From the NCBI GenBank assembly GCA_000690595.2, contig JHUT02000003.1, positions 248,001-312,000 on the forward strand: a stretch of DNA of 64,000 nt. The letters run 5' to 3'. The first letter of the stretch is position 1, and every line of letters starts with the position of its first letter. This stretch comes from Natrinema mahii. Lineage in GTDB: Archaea; Halobacteriota; Halobacteria; Halobacteriales; Natrialbaceae. Shown here one piece after another: positions 25,892-36,827 of this stretch. The position numbers were made by a program, and so were the translations under genes. Below the pieces are notes generated by a model. It worked only from the letters and a program-made list of their open reading frames with translations. It was not told the DNA's origin and did not search any database.

Positions 25892-25965
25892 GGTGCGACC
25901 GCCTCGGCGTTCATGCGGGAGTCATTCGGTAGCGGACGGGAAATAGCTGCCGTCGTCCGACGGCG

Positions 25966-26247
25966 TTACTCCATCCGGACGTCCGTCCGCAACGTCACGA
26001 GGAAGTAGGCGAGCAGAAAGAGCGTGATCCCGCCGAACACCTGCGAATCGATCGACAGGTAGCCATCGATCTGGTACAGCAGGACGCTGGTGATCGCCAA
26101 CACGAGGACGGCACCGAGTGTCCGCCAGCGTTCGACCGTTTTCTCGACGGCGATCCCGGCCGTGGACTTCTCGACCGCATCCGACGCCTTGCGGATGTTC
26201 TCGAGCCCCGCGCTATCGGATTTGCGTGATGTGGTATCTCCACTCAT
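25966..26247 (-). CDS. Small two-helix membrane protein, hypothetical
   Basis: A 93-residue protein. Residues 1-44 are polar and predicted helical (ENIRKASDAVEKS). Two hydrophobic segments follow (about 45-62 and 69-88) with a short loop containing YLSIDSQ. The C-terminus is charged (RTDVRME). The N-terminus is rich in Ser/Thr/Asp, typical of haloarchaeal cytosolic tails. I do not recognise a named family. It lies between the RDD gene and an acyl-CoA dehydrogenase on the same strand, with no obvious functional link. Confidence 0.6.
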   Translation of the reverse strand: MSGDTTSRKSDSAGLENIRKASDAVEKSTAGIAVEKTVERWRTLGAVLVLAITSVLLYQIDGYLSIDSQVFGGITLFLLAYFLVTLRTDVRME

Positions 26248-26466
26248 ATACTGTCGTTATTCCCACCGAGGAGTAAATAGCTATGGGTACAGGTGACACG
26301 GTTTCGGCGTCGGAGCCGCGCGCCAATACGGGCCGGCCGACGACTCGGCGGTGCGCTCTCGATACCGAGACGACGGGACGAAAACGCCGACGGCGACGCC
26401 CCTCGAGTCATCGCCGTCAGCGGGTCGTGGGAACCGGCGGTGAGGCCGGCGCGCTCGAGGCGAGCG

Positions 26467-27717
26467 TTACTCTTTGAGTTCGTCGTTTCGCAGGTCCTCG
26501 TCGAACTGGAGGGTGTTCTCGATCTCGGTCTCGTCGACGTCCTCGAACGCCCAGCGGGCGATCGAGCGGCGATGGACCTCGTCGGCCCCGTCGACGATGC
26601 GGAACGCGCGGACGTTCTCGTAGAAGTGTGCGATCGGGATGTCCTTCCCGATCCCGTTGCCGCCACAACACTGCAGCGCGAGGTCGATCGTGTCGTTGGT
26701 GACGTTCGCGGTGAACATCTTCGACATCGCGACCTCGATGCGGGCGTCGCTGCGGTCGAGTTCCCGCGCGGCGTGGCGCACCATCGTTCGCGCGGCGTGC
26801 AGGCGGGTTTCGGCGTCGGCGATACGGTGGCGCAGCGCCTGCTTGTCCTCGAGTTTCGAGCCGAAGGCCTCGCGCTCTTGGAGGTAGGCCTTCGCGATCT
26901 CGAGCGAGCGCTGGGCCATGCCGGAGTAGCGCATGCAGTGGGTGAGCCGGCCGCCGCCGAGTCGCATCTGGGCGATGCGGAACCCGTCGCCTTCCTCGCC
27001 GAGGGTGTTCTCGACGGGGACGCGGACGTTGTCGAACTTCATCTCGGCGTGTCCGCCCTCGCGCTCGGTGATCCCGTGGCCGCCCAGGTGATCGACGTTG
27101 CGGACGACCTCGACGCCGTCGGCGTCGCGCGGCACGAGGATGATCGAGGCACCCTCGTAGGGATGGGCGTCCAGATCGGTCCGGACCATCGTCAGATAGT
27201 AGTCCGCACCCAGCCCGTCGGAGGTCCACCACTTGTGGCCGTTGATGACCCACTCGTCGCCGTCCTTGACGGCGGTACTCTGGAGCATCTTCGGGTCGGA
27301 ACCGGCACCCACCTTGGGCTCGGTCATCGCGAAGGCGGTGGAGATCTCGCCTTGCACGAGCGGGCGCAGGTACTCCTCTTTCTGTTCTTCCGTGCCGACC
27401 ATCTCGAGGGTGTGCATGTTCCCCTCCTGGGGCGCGTTGGCCCGGATCGCGATCGCGCCGATCAGCGAGCGCCCGACCTGTTCGAACGACGGCAGCATGT
27501 CGCTGAAGTCGAGTCCCTGCCCGCCGTACTCTTCGGGGACCTGGGGCGCGAACAGGTCGCGCTCCTTGGCCAGCTCCCACATCTCGTGGATCTCGTCCAT
27601 GGAGATCGTCTCACCCGTCGCGAGCGCCTCTCGCTCGCGCGGAATGACGACTTCATCCATGAAGTCTTCTACGCGGCCCGCAACCTCCTTTGCTTTCTCG
27701 GAGTCGTGGTACTCCAT
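26467..27717 (-). CDS. Acyl-CoA dehydrogenase, ACAD10/11-like
   Basis: A 416-residue acyl-CoA dehydrogenase-fold flavoprotein. FAD/substrate loops FAMTEPKVGAGSDP and WVINGHKWWTSDG are in place. The position of the usual catalytic Glu reads VDGADEVHR, with Asp for Glu, as in ACAD10/11-type enzymes that act on unusual acyl-CoA. The C-terminus is longer than in ordinary enzymes (FEDVDETEIENTLQF). The frame extends upstream to 27879 but the ATG at 27717 fits the fold start, and a CTATAGCTT promoter element lies about 40 bases upstream. It lies just downstream of a thiolase on the same strand; the two may act on the same substrate. Confidence 0.88.
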   Translation of the reverse strand: MEYHDSEKAKEVAGRVEDFMDEVVIPREREALATGETISMDEIHEMWELAKERDLFAPQVPEEYGGQGLDFSDMLPSFEQVGRSLIGAIAIRANAPQEGNMHTLEMVGTEEQKEEYLRPLVQGEISTAFAMTEPKVGAGSDPKMLQSTAVKDGDEWVINGHKWWTSDGLGADYYLTMVRTDLDAHPYEGASIILVPRDADGVEVVRNVDHLGGHGITEREGGHAEMKFDNVRVPVENTLGEEGDGFRIAQMRLGGGRLTHCMRYSGMAQRSLEIAKAYLQEREAFGSKLEDKQALRHRIADAETRLHAARTMVRHAARELDRSDARIEVAMSKMFTANVTNDTIDLALQCCGGNGIGKDIPIAHFYENVRAFRIVDGADEVHRRSIARWAFEDVDETEIENTLQFDEDLRNDELKE

Positions 27718-27853
27718 ATCACTCACAACCGCATACAGCATTGTAAAGCTATAGGTAAGGAAACGCATACATTGGCAACGAGCGGACGGAGAATAGACTA
27801 CGCGTTCCGAGACGACGTCCGCTTCGGTCCGGCCTCTACCGGGAGTGGCCCGT

Positions 27854-29002
27854 TCAGACCCGTTCGAGGATCGTCGCAACGCCCTGGCCGAAGCCGATAC
27901 ACATCGTCGAGAGCGCGGTGTCCTGGCCGGTGCGCTCGAGTTCGTGGGCCAGTTTAGTCAGCAACATCGCGCCGGTCGCGCCAAGCGGGTGGCCGTGGGC
28001 GATCGCCCCGCCGTTGACGTTGACGTCCTCCCAGGACGCGCCGGTCTCCTCGAGCCAGGCCCCGACGACCGAGGCGAAGGCCTCGTTGACCTCGAAGAGG
28101 TCGATATCGCCGACGCTCATGTCGGCCTGCTCGAGGACGTTTTCGGTCGCCGGGATGGGGCCGCGAAGCATCGTGACGGGGTCGACGCCGACGACCTCGG
28201 TCTGGACGATGCGGGCCATCGGGTCCCAGCCGTGTTCCTCCGCGGCCGCCTCGCTGGTGATCAACAGCGCACAGGACCCGTCGACGATCCCCGAGGAGTT
28301 GCCGGGATGGTGAACGCCCTCCCCCTCCTCCCGGAACGACAGCGGGAGTTCGGCGAGCGTTTCCTCGTCCGTGCCCGGCCGCGGGTGTTCATCCTGTTCG
28401 ACGACGATTTCCTCGCCGTCGAGTTCGGTCTCGACGGGCGCGATCTGGTCGTCGTACCGGCCCTCGTCCCAGGCCCGCTTCCAGCGCCGTTGGGAGTCGG
28501 CAGCGATCTCGTCGAGTTCCGAGCGCGTGAGGCCGTAGTTCTCGGCGATGCGCTCGGCCCCCTCGCCTTGCGTGGTCAGCTCGTCGAAGTACTCGAAATA
28601 CGTGTCGGTCGGCGCGTCGCCGTCCGACCCCATCGGTACGCGGGTCATGTGTTCGACCCCGCCGGCGATGAGGACGTCGTGCTGGCCGGCCATGACGTTC
28701 GCGGCGGCGAAGTTCGCGGCCTGCTGGCCGGAGCCACACATCCGGTTGAGTTGGACGCCGGGGACGACGTCACCCCAGCCGGCGACCATCGGCGCGAGCC
28801 GTCCGATGTTCAGTCCCTGTTCGTCGACCGGCGTCACACAGCCGTAGATGACGTCTTCGATCGTCTCCGGCTCGAACCCGTTGCGCTCGCGCAGGGCCTC
28901 GAGCGGTTCCGCGGCCAGGTCCTGCGGGTGCGTGTCGCTGAACGATCCGTCGCGTTTGCCAAACGGCGTTCGGACGGCATCGACGATGACTGCGGAGTTC
29001 AT
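27854..29002 (-). CDS. Thiolase (acetyl-CoA C-acyltransferase)
   Basis: A 382-residue degradative-type thiolase that cleaves 3-oxoacyl-CoA with CoA at the end of a beta-oxidation round. The nucleophile is Cys89 in NRMCGSGQQA. The other active-site residues are His338 in GHPLGATG and Cys368 in CIGFGQG. NEAF is also present near residue 305. All catalytic residues are intact, in contrast to the thiolase-fold protein at 12109. The ATG at 29002 begins with the classical VIVDAVRTPFGK strand; the 15 codons upstream are not needed. It precedes the ACAD10/11-like gene on the same strand by 136 bases. Confidence 0.93.
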   Translation of the reverse strand: MNSAVIVDAVRTPFGKRDGSFSDTHPQDLAAEPLEALRERNGFEPETIEDVIYGCVTPVDEQGLNIGRLAPMVAGWGDVVPGVQLNRMCGSGQQAANFAAANVMAGQHDVLIAGGVEHMTRVPMGSDGDAPTDTYFEYFDELTTQGEGAERIAENYGLTRSELDEIAADSQRRWKRAWDEGRYDDQIAPVETELDGEEIVVEQDEHPRPGTDEETLAELPLSFREEGEGVHHPGNSSGIVDGSCALLITSEAAAEEHGWDPMARIVQTEVVGVDPVTMLRGPIPATENVLEQADMSVGDIDLFEVNEAFASVVGAWLEETGASWEDVNVNGGAIAHGHPLGATGAMLLTKLAHELERTGQDTALSTMCIGFGQGVATILERV

Positions 29003-29129
29003 GACGTGGACTTGAGTATTCCGCGATCCATCATAGAAGTTGCGCATAAATTCGTGATCGACGGTGCTGGACTCTTTTCGGGGCGCTCAGGTTCGCGGAT
29101 CGGCGTGTTGAGTGGTACCTCTCCACAAC

Positions 29130-29139
29130 GATTAAATCA
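29130..29139 (+). promoter_or_regulatory. TATA box for the SDR at 29164
   Basis: GATTAAATCA is centred about 29 bases before the ATG at 29164, a spacing that fits a leaderless transcript. Confidence 0.4.
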
Positions 29140-29163
29140 GATCGTGTAGTATTCGCTCGGGCG

Positions 29164-29949
29164 ATGGATTTCGGACTACAGGACCGGACCGCCGTCGTCA
29201 CCGGCGGGGCCGGACGCATCGGAAGCGCAGACTGTCGACTGCTCGCCGAGGAAGGCGCGGACGTCGTCGTCCTCGATGTCGACGACGAGGGCGCGACGGC
29301 GGTCGCCGACGAGATCAACGAGACCGCCGGGGGCGGCGAGGCGATGGCCCTCGAGTGCGATCTTACCGACCGCGCGGACGTCGCCGACTCGATGGCCGCG
29401 GTCCGCGACGCCTTCGGCGGCGTGGACGTTCTCGTGAACAACGCCGCGATGGTCGACGCCCGCTCGCGCGTCGGCGACTACGACGACGGCGTCTGGGACC
29501 GCGACGTGGAGATCAACCTCACCGGCACCTACAACATCAGCAAGGAGCTGTTCCCGCGGATGTGTGAACGCGGCTGGGGGCGGATCGTCAACATGTCCTC
29601 GATGGCCGGCTGGTACGGCGGCTTCGGCCAGTTTTCCTACTCCGCGACGAAGGCCGCCATGATCGGCGTCGGCCGGACGATGGCGCTCGAGGGGGCCCAG
29701 TCGGGGGTCACCTCCAACGTCATCGCGCCCAACATCGTCGTCGGCGACTGGGCCGACATGGGCCCCGACGAACTCCTGGAGAACGTCGACGAGTACTACG
29801 CGCGCATCGCCGAGGCGACGCCGATGCGCCACCTCGGGACCGAGGAGGACGTGGCCAACATGGTCACCTACCTCTGTTCGGAGCAGGCGAGCTACGTGAC
29901 CGGACAGGTGATCGGGGTGACGGGCGGGATCGACCTGTTCAGTTTCTAA
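29164..29949 (+). CDS. SDR-family oxidoreductase
   Basis: A 261-residue short-chain dehydrogenase. The nucleotide-binding motif is TGGAGRIG at residues 13-20, followed by Asp38 and Asp40 at the end of strand 2, which favours NAD. NNAA lies at 92-95. Catalytic residues are Ser146, Tyr159 and Lys163. It ends with VIGVTGGIDLFSF. A role in oxidation of a hydroxyacyl-CoA would fit the neighbours, but FabG-like SDRs have broad functions. The gene is divergent from the thiolase at 29002 and convergent with the amidase. Confidence 0.85.
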   Translation: MDFGLQDRTAVVTGGAGRIGSADCRLLAEEGADVVVLDVDDEGATAVADEINETAGGGEAMALECDLTDRADVADSMAAVRDAFGGVDVLVNNAAMVDARSRVGDYDDGVWDRDVEINLTGTYNISKELFPRMCERGWGRIVNMSSMAGWYGGFGQFSYSATKAAMIGVGRTMALEGAQSGVTSNVIAPNIVVGDWADMGPDELLENVDEYYARIAEATPMRHLGTEEDVANMVTYLCSEQASYVTGQVIGVTGGIDLFSF

Positions 29950-29985
29950 TCGTGGGTCGAGCATGCGGCGGCGACGCCGCCCGCC

Positions 29986-31422
29986 TCACGCGGGATACGC
30001 GTCGTGCCACGGCCGCTGGCGCTCAAGGGCGGCGCTGGCCGCGATGACCGCGTCGTCGTCGTGTCGCGGACCGGCGATCTGCATCCCGACGGGGAGCCCG
30101 TCGGCGAAGCCGGCCGGGACCGAGGCCGCCGGCTGACCGGTGAGATTGAACGGCTGGGTGAGGACCCAGCCCCGATACGGTTCGATCTCGACGCCGTCGA
30201 TCGCTTCGGGTTCCTCGTCGTGGGGGAACGGCGTCGTCCCCGCCGTCGCCGTCACGAGGAGGTCGTACTCCGCGAACAGGTCGACCAGCCCGTCGAGAAC
30301 GTCGGTCCGGACCACGTCAGCGCGCTTGTATTCCCGCGTCGTCGGCTCCTCGGCGTCGACGATCAGTTCGACGAGATACGGCCGCAGGCGGTCGCGGTCC
30401 TCACCGAGCGGGTCGAACCCCTCCGCTCTGAGGTTCTCGAGCAGCGACCCCCACCGCACGGTCGCCATGGTGTAGTAGGCCTCGAGGATCGCCTCGTTGT
30501 CGTGTCCCAGGTCCGGATCCACCCGATCGACCGTCGCGCCGGCGCGCTCGAACGCCGAGACGGCGTCCTCGAGGACCTCGCGGACGGCGGGGTCGACCGG
30601 ATAGATCCCCATCCCGGGGCTGAAGGCGATCTCGAGCTCGTCGATCGGCCGGTCGACGGCGTCGCGGTAGGATTCCTGCTTCGGGACCGAGAACGGATCC
30701 CGCGGGTGGACCCCCGCCATCACGTCCAGCGAGAGCGCCGCGTCCTCGACGGTTCGGGCCAGCGGCCCGTTCGTGGAGAACGGGGTGTGACTGGCGAACG
30801 CGTTCGGCCGGCTGACGTTCGGGATCACGCCCTGCGTGGGCTTGAGGCCGTAGACGCCGCAGAAACTGGCCGGGATCCGGACGGAGCCGCCGGCGTCCGA
30901 GCCCGGCGCGAGCGGGACGAGCCGGTCGCCAAGCGCCGCGCCCGCCCCGCCGGAGGAGCCCCCCGAGACGCGATCGGGGTCGAACGGCGTCCCCGTCGGC
31001 CCGGCGACGCGGTTATCGGTCGTGACGCCGAGCCCGAACTCGGGCGTGTTGGTCTTGCCGACGACGATCGCACCTGCCTCTCTCAGTCGGGCGACGAACG
31101 GCGAGTCCGACTCGGCGATCCGGTCCTCGAACAGCAGCGATCCGGAGGTCGTCCGGACGCCCGCCACGTCGTCTAAGTCCTTGATCGCGACGGGAACGCC
31201 GTGTAACGGCCCGAGCGGCTCGCCTGCCTCGATCGCGCGCTCCGCGTCCGCGGCCATCTCGCGGGCCAACTCGTCCGTCACCGTGACGAATGCGTTCGTC
31301 CGCTCGTTTCGTTCGTGGATCCGCTCGAGGACGGCGTCGACGACCTCGGTCGGCGAGCACTCGCGGTCGCGGATCGCCCGCGCGAGCCCAGCGGCAGTCC
31401 TTCCCGTGTGTAAAGTTACCAT
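29986..31422 (-). CDS. Amidase (amidase-signature family)
   Basis: A 478-residue cytosolic hydrolase of amide bonds. The Ser-cisSer-Lys triad is visible: Lys81 in VAIKDL, Ser156 in SGGSSGG and the nucleophile Ser180 in GSDAGGSVRIPA. The glycine/serine-rich signature spans about 150-185. Length matches bacterial and archaeal amidases that release carboxylic acid from a primary or aryl amide. It is not GatA by context, because no GatB or GatC lies nearby. The ATG at 31422 is preferred; the upstream frame is basic. The product acid could feed the CoA ligases nearby, but that is inference. Confidence 0.88.
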   Translation of the reverse strand: MVTLHTGRTAAGLARAIRDRECSPTEVVDAVLERIHERNERTNAFVTVTDELAREMAADAERAIEAGEPLGPLHGVPVAIKDLDDVAGVRTTSGSLLFEDRIAESDSPFVARLREAGAIVVGKTNTPEFGLGVTTDNRVAGPTGTPFDPDRVSGGSSGGAGAALGDRLVPLAPGSDAGGSVRIPASFCGVYGLKPTQGVIPNVSRPNAFASHTPFSTNGPLARTVEDAALSLDVMAGVHPRDPFSVPKQESYRDAVDRPIDELEIAFSPGMGIYPVDPAVREVLEDAVSAFERAGATVDRVDPDLGHDNEAILEAYYTMATVRWGSLLENLRAEGFDPLGEDRDRLRPYLVELIVDAEEPTTREYKRADVVRTDVLDGLVDLFAEYDLLVTATAGTTPFPHDEEPEAIDGVEIEPYRGWVLTQPFNLTGQPAASVPAGFADGLPVGMQIAGPRHDDDAVIAASAALERQRPWHDAYPA

Positions 31423-31582
31423 GACCAGTGATATCAGCGTACCTGGTGAAAAGCGTTCGTCTCGGCGAACCACGGTCCCGGGCTCGAGACGATTCACGCC
31501 GGTCGCGAGGGGCGGAGAGCCGTCGGCGATCGCCGACGACGGCAGCGGTGGGATAGCGCGGCGGCGACTCGGACGGACCGTC

Positions 31583-32803
31583 TCACTCCGTGATGCCCAT
31601 CGTCTTCGCGATCGTGTTCAGCTGGATCTCGTCGGTCCCCTCGACGATCCGCAGGACCCGCGCCTGGTGGACCAGATCCATGTACGGGTTCTCCTCCGCG
31701 AGCCCGTTCGCGCCGTGGACCTGGACGGCCGCGTCGGCGACCTCCCAGAGGACGTTCGTCGCGAACCACTTCAGCACGGACGAGTCCATGATCGTCCGCT
31801 CGTCTTGGGCCATCTTCCAGGCGAGTTTCAGCCCCGCCGCGTCGGCCGCGTAGGTCTTCGCCTTCCCCTTCGCGAGCTTGGCCGAGACCTGCTGGAAGTT
31901 CCCGATCGGCTCGCCGAAGGCCTCCCGCTCGGTGACGTACTCGCCGGCCTCCGAGAGCAGGTACTCGCTGTACCCCACGGCTTCGGCGCCCAACTCGAGT
32001 CGCCCGAGCGAGAGAAACTCCATCGCGGCGTAGAAGGCCTCGTCGACCTCGCCGAGGACGCGGTCCTCGGGGACCCGCACGCCGTCCAGCACGATTTCGG
32101 CCTGTGACCCCTCCGCGCCGACGGCGTTGTTGTACGAGCCGATCTCGTACTCGTCGCGCTCGACGATGAAACAGGTGATGCCGCCGTAGCGGCCGACGTC
32201 TTCCTGGGGCGTCGTCCGGGCGAACAGCTGGACGAAGTCGGCGTAGGGGGCGTTGGTGATCCACTGCTTGCGCCCGTTGAGTATCCACTCGTCCCCATCC
32301 CGTTCCGCCGTCGTCTCCATATTCGGCGAATCCGATCCCACGCCGGGCTCGGTCTGGCCGAACGCCGTCGACTTCTCGCCGCGGACCACGGGCTCGAGGT
32401 ACGTCTCGCGCTGGTCGCCCTCGGCCTGCAACAGCAGCGGCTTCGGACCCTCGGGCCCGGCCAGCACGTAGCGCTCGAGGCCGCCGCCGTGGCTGGCGAG
32501 GCGTTTCTTCGCCCGATACCAGGTGACCGGCGAGATGCCGTCCCCGCCCGCGTCCTCGGGCAGGTTCATCGCGTAGAAGCCCGCTTCGGCCGACTTCCGC
32601 CGGATCTCTTCCCGGGCCTCGAGCAGCTCGTCGGTCCACCGGCCGTTCTCGTGGTGGCCCTTTCGGGGGTTGGTGTAGGTATCGCCCAACTCCTCGACGA
32701 TCGGCTCGACCTCGCGTGCGACGAACTCGTCGATGCTCTCGAGGATCAGTTCGGTCTCGTCGTCGGTGTCGAAACTCACGCCGCCTGTGGTGTTTGCTAC
32801 CAT
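31583..32803 (-). CDS. Acyl-CoA dehydrogenase
   Basis: A 406-residue FAD-dependent acyl-CoA dehydrogenase. FGQTEPGVGSDSPN and WILNGRKQWITNAPYA form the substrate and FAD loops. The catalytic Glu is in IVEGTDEIQ near the C-terminus. The N-terminal domain includes a longer insertion (LGDTYTNPRKGHHENGR) than usual. A related overall pattern is seen in the enzyme at 6162. The start at 32803 gives a short polar tail before the first helix. It follows the CoA ligase on the same strand after 21 bases, so ligase and dehydrogenase are probably co-transcribed for activation and first oxidation of one acid class. Confidence 0.9.
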   Translation of the reverse strand: MVANTTGGVSFDTDDETELILESIDEFVAREVEPIVEELGDTYTNPRKGHHENGRWTDELLEAREEIRRKSAEAGFYAMNLPEDAGGDGISPVTWYRAKKRLASHGGGLERYVLAGPEGPKPLLLQAEGDQRETYLEPVVRGEKSTAFGQTEPGVGSDSPNMETTAERDGDEWILNGRKQWITNAPYADFVQLFARTTPQEDVGRYGGITCFIVERDEYEIGSYNNAVGAEGSQAEIVLDGVRVPEDRVLGEVDEAFYAAMEFLSLGRLELGAEAVGYSEYLLSEAGEYVTEREAFGEPIGNFQQVSAKLAKGKAKTYAADAAGLKLAWKMAQDERTIMDSSVLKWFATNVLWEVADAAVQVHGANGLAEENPYMDLVHQARVLRIVEGTDEIQLNTIAKTMGITE

Positions 32804-32824
32804 ATAAGTTGTCGGTGGTGTCGC

Positions 32825-34483
<1,659 letters not shown>

Positions 34484-34555
34484 GGTCGTCGCCACTATTC
34501 TGTCCAGTACCTTATGAGTTGGGGCGAGACGGCGGTTGCGCCGTCGACGCGGCAG

Positions 34556-35719
34556 TCAGCGGATCGCACCGCGTTCGCGAAGCGCGGCCAGTTCGTCCGC
34601 GTCGTATCCCGCGGCGGCGAGCAGTTCGTCCGTATGCTCGCCGTGGCCGGGGACCGATTCGTCGCGGCCCTCGGGGGCGTTCGACCCCAGCGCCGGGAAC
34701 CCGACCCGCGGCGGCGCGTCGTCGGGCCGTTCGACCAGCCCGCGGGCCTCGAGCTGTGGATGCTCGAGCGCCTCGGCGGGCGTACAGACCGGTCCGGTCA
34801 TCGTCTCGTCGCTCAGTTCCGCGAGCCAGGCGTCCCGCGTGCGGGTCGCGAACAGGGCCTCGAGTTCCTCGCGGACGGCTTCGAGTTCGGCCGGATCGTC
34901 CGTTCCGTGCAGGTCCGTCAGGTCCTCGCGGCCGACCTCCTCGCAGAAGGCCGTCCAGAACTTCGGCTCGAGCGCCGCCAGCGTCAGATAGCGGCCGTCG
35001 GCGGTCTCGTAGACGTCGTACCAGGGGACGCCGCCGGTCAGGACCGTCTCGCCGGGCCGGGGGTCGTCGCCGGTCAGCGCCTCGTGACTGATCGCCTGCG
35101 AGAAGGAGGCGACCACGTCGGTCATAGCCACGTCGACGTACTCGCCGCCGTTGCCCAGTTCCCGCGAGAGCAGGCCGCCGACGATCGAAAACGCCGCGAA
35201 CAGGCCGCCGCCGAGGTCGCCGATCTGATAGCCCGGGAGCTGCGGGGCCATCGCCTCGTCCTCCCGGGTCATATCGAGTAAGCCGGCCACTCCGACGTAG
35301 TTGAGGTCGTGGCCCGCGCGCTGGGCGTAGGGTCCGGTGCCACCGTAGCCCGACAGCGAGCAGTAGACCAGCTCCTCGTTGTACGCGACGAGCGTCTCGT
35401 AATCGATCTCGAGCCGGTCGGCGACGCCGGGGCGGAACTGTTCGAAGACGACGTCGGCGTCGGCGACGAGGTCGTAGAACGCCTCGCGACCGGCCCCCGA
35501 TTTCAGGTCGAGCGCGACGCTTCGCTTGCCGCGGTTGACGCCGTCGAACAGCGCGCCGACGTCACGCTCGGTCGTCGGCGGCGTATAGCGAGCGTAGTCG
35601 CCCGCGTCCGTGTCCTCGACTTTGATCACGTCGGCACCCGCGTCGGCGAGCAGTTGCGTCGCATACGGACCCGGCAAGAGCCGCGACAGGTCGAGTATTC
35701 GAACGGAATCGAGCTGCAT
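34556..35719 (-). CDS. CaiB/BaiF CoA-transferase family, alpha-methylacyl-CoA racemase-like
   Basis: A 387-residue class III CoA-transferase-fold protein. His137 in AGHDLNYVG and Asp168 in IGDLGGG correspond to the acid/base pair of alpha-methylacyl-CoA racemase, with spacing almost equal to that in the mycobacterial enzyme. The Asp that would carry CoA in true transferases also falls at this place, so motif alone does not fully separate the two. The AMACR-like GHD and the family length favour racemase. Such an enzyme would epimerise 2-methyl branched acyl-CoA for beta-oxidation of isoprenoid-derived acids. These are abundant in archaeal lipids (inference). Confidence 0.82.
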   Translation of the reverse strand: MQLDSVRILDLSRLLPGPYATQLLADAGADVIKVEDTDAGDYARYTPPTTERDVGALFDGVNRGKRSVALDLKSGAGREAFYDLVADADVVFEQFRPGVADRLEIDYETLVAYNEELVYCSLSGYGGTGPYAQRAGHDLNYVGVAGLLDMTREDEAMAPQLPGYQIGDLGGGLFAAFSIVGGLLSRELGNGGEYVDVAMTDVVASFSQAISHEALTGDDPRPGETVLTGGVPWYDVYETADGRYLTLAALEPKFWTAFCEEVGREDLTDLHGTDDPAELEAVREELEALFATRTRDAWLAELSDETMTGPVCTPAEALEHPQLEARGLVERPDDAPPRVGFPALGSNAPEGRDESVPGHGEHTDELLAAAGYDADELAALRERGAIR

Positions 35720-35806
35720 GGTACCATGTCCCGACCCGGTCCCAAAAGTCTACTGTCGGCGGTCGGCCAGGGCTGTGGCCCCGCAGCCGCGATCGGTGCG
35801 AATCGC

Positions 35807-36739
35807 TCAGTCGTCGCCCTCGAGCGCTACCAGGTCGTCGACGTCCGGAATGTCGGCCGCGGCGTCGGTGATCTGTTGCATCCGGTCGGTGTGTTTCTCG
35901 ATCGCGTACTCGGCCAGTTCGCCGGACTCGAGGCCCCGACGATCCGCGGGGTCGTCGGGCTGGAACCGCTCGTCCTCGGTGATCCCCTGCACGAGCGGGA
36001 GCAGGTCCTCGACGGTCTCCTCGATGAGGTTGGGGTCGACCCCCTCGGCGATGAGCTTTTTGAGCTGGTTCATCCCGAAGCCGACGTGGCGGCCCTCGTC
36101 GCTGCGAATCTTGGTAAAGCCCTGGACGAGCCCCGGCAGGTGTGGCAGCCCCTCGAACTCGCCGCCGTAGGAGGTCTGCATCCCGTAATAGCCTGTCTGT
36201 GCGAGGATGCCCTCCACCGTGAGATGGTAGTGACAGTACGCTTTCGCCCTGTTTTCGGGCGTGTCTTCCTCGAGCAGTCGGAACTGCGCTTTCCGATTGC
36301 GGTCGAACAGCTCGATGTAGGGGTCGTTGAACCACCGCTCGTGGCGGGGGTTCGATCGCTCCCAGCCCAGTTCGTCCTCGACCGTCCAGATGACCTCCCG
36401 CCAGTACCGGTCGAAGAAGTCCGCGTGTTTGGCCTCCTCGTACAGCTGGGTCGTCAGGAACAGCTGGTCGTCGATGTCGTCGAGGACGGCCCCCAGCGGC
36501 GCGAGGTCCTCGGTGACGGCGTCTTCGCCCGCGCCGAATTTCGCGATGCCGTTGAGGGTGCCATACCACGACTCCCGGTCGTAGCCGTCCGTCTCCTCGA
36601 TGAACGCGAGTAAGTTCTCGACGTCTCGCTCGAGGTCGATCTCGCCGGGATCCCAGTGGCGCTCGACCGCGTTGCGGTAGTAGCGGTTCGATCGGGACGC
36701 CCGGTCCATCATCTCGGTTGGCGTGTACTCCGTTGCCAT
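35807..36739 (-). CDS. R2-like ligand-binding oxidase (Mn/Fe ferritin-like)
   Basis: A 310-residue ferritin-like protein of the ribonucleotide reductase R2 superfamily. The metal ligands can be placed: Glu72 in AGEDAVTEDL, Glu102 and His105 in EEAKHADFF, Glu176 in HLTVEG, Glu215 and His218 in SDEGRHVG. Val75 (Glu72+3) and Tyr171 (Glu176-5) sit where R2lox forms its Tyr-Val ether crosslink. R2lox proteins hold a Mn/Fe centre and a bound long-chain fatty acid, and perform a two-electron oxidation whose substrate is unknown. Location amid fatty-acid genes fits. It is not a ribonucleotide reductase subunit by context; no large subunit lies nearby. Confidence 0.85.
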   Translation of the reverse strand: MATEYTPTEMMDRASRSNRYYRNAVERHWDPGEIDLERDVENLLAFIEETDGYDRESWYGTLNGIAKFGAGEDAVTEDLAPLGAVLDDIDDQLFLTTQLYEEAKHADFFDRYWREVIWTVEDELGWERSNPRHERWFNDPYIELFDRNRKAQFRLLEEDTPENRAKAYCHYHLTVEGILAQTGYYGMQTSYGGEFEGLPHLPGLVQGFTKIRSDEGRHVGFGMNQLKKLIAEGVDPNLIEETVEDLLPLVQGITEDERFQPDDPADRRGLESGELAEYAIEKHTDRMQQITDAAADIPDVDDLVALEGDD

Positions 36740-36827
36740 ACCACATACTACTCGTCGCGGCTATTAAATGTGCAGTCCCTGTCACGCGGATCGGGTCCGT
36801 CGGGGTACCCGAAAGCCGCTCGAGCGG

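Noticed and set aside
35807-36739. Assignment as ribonucleotide reductase small subunit
   Set aside because: The R2lox-specific Val and Tyr positions are present, no large subunit is near and the gene sits among fatty-acid genes.
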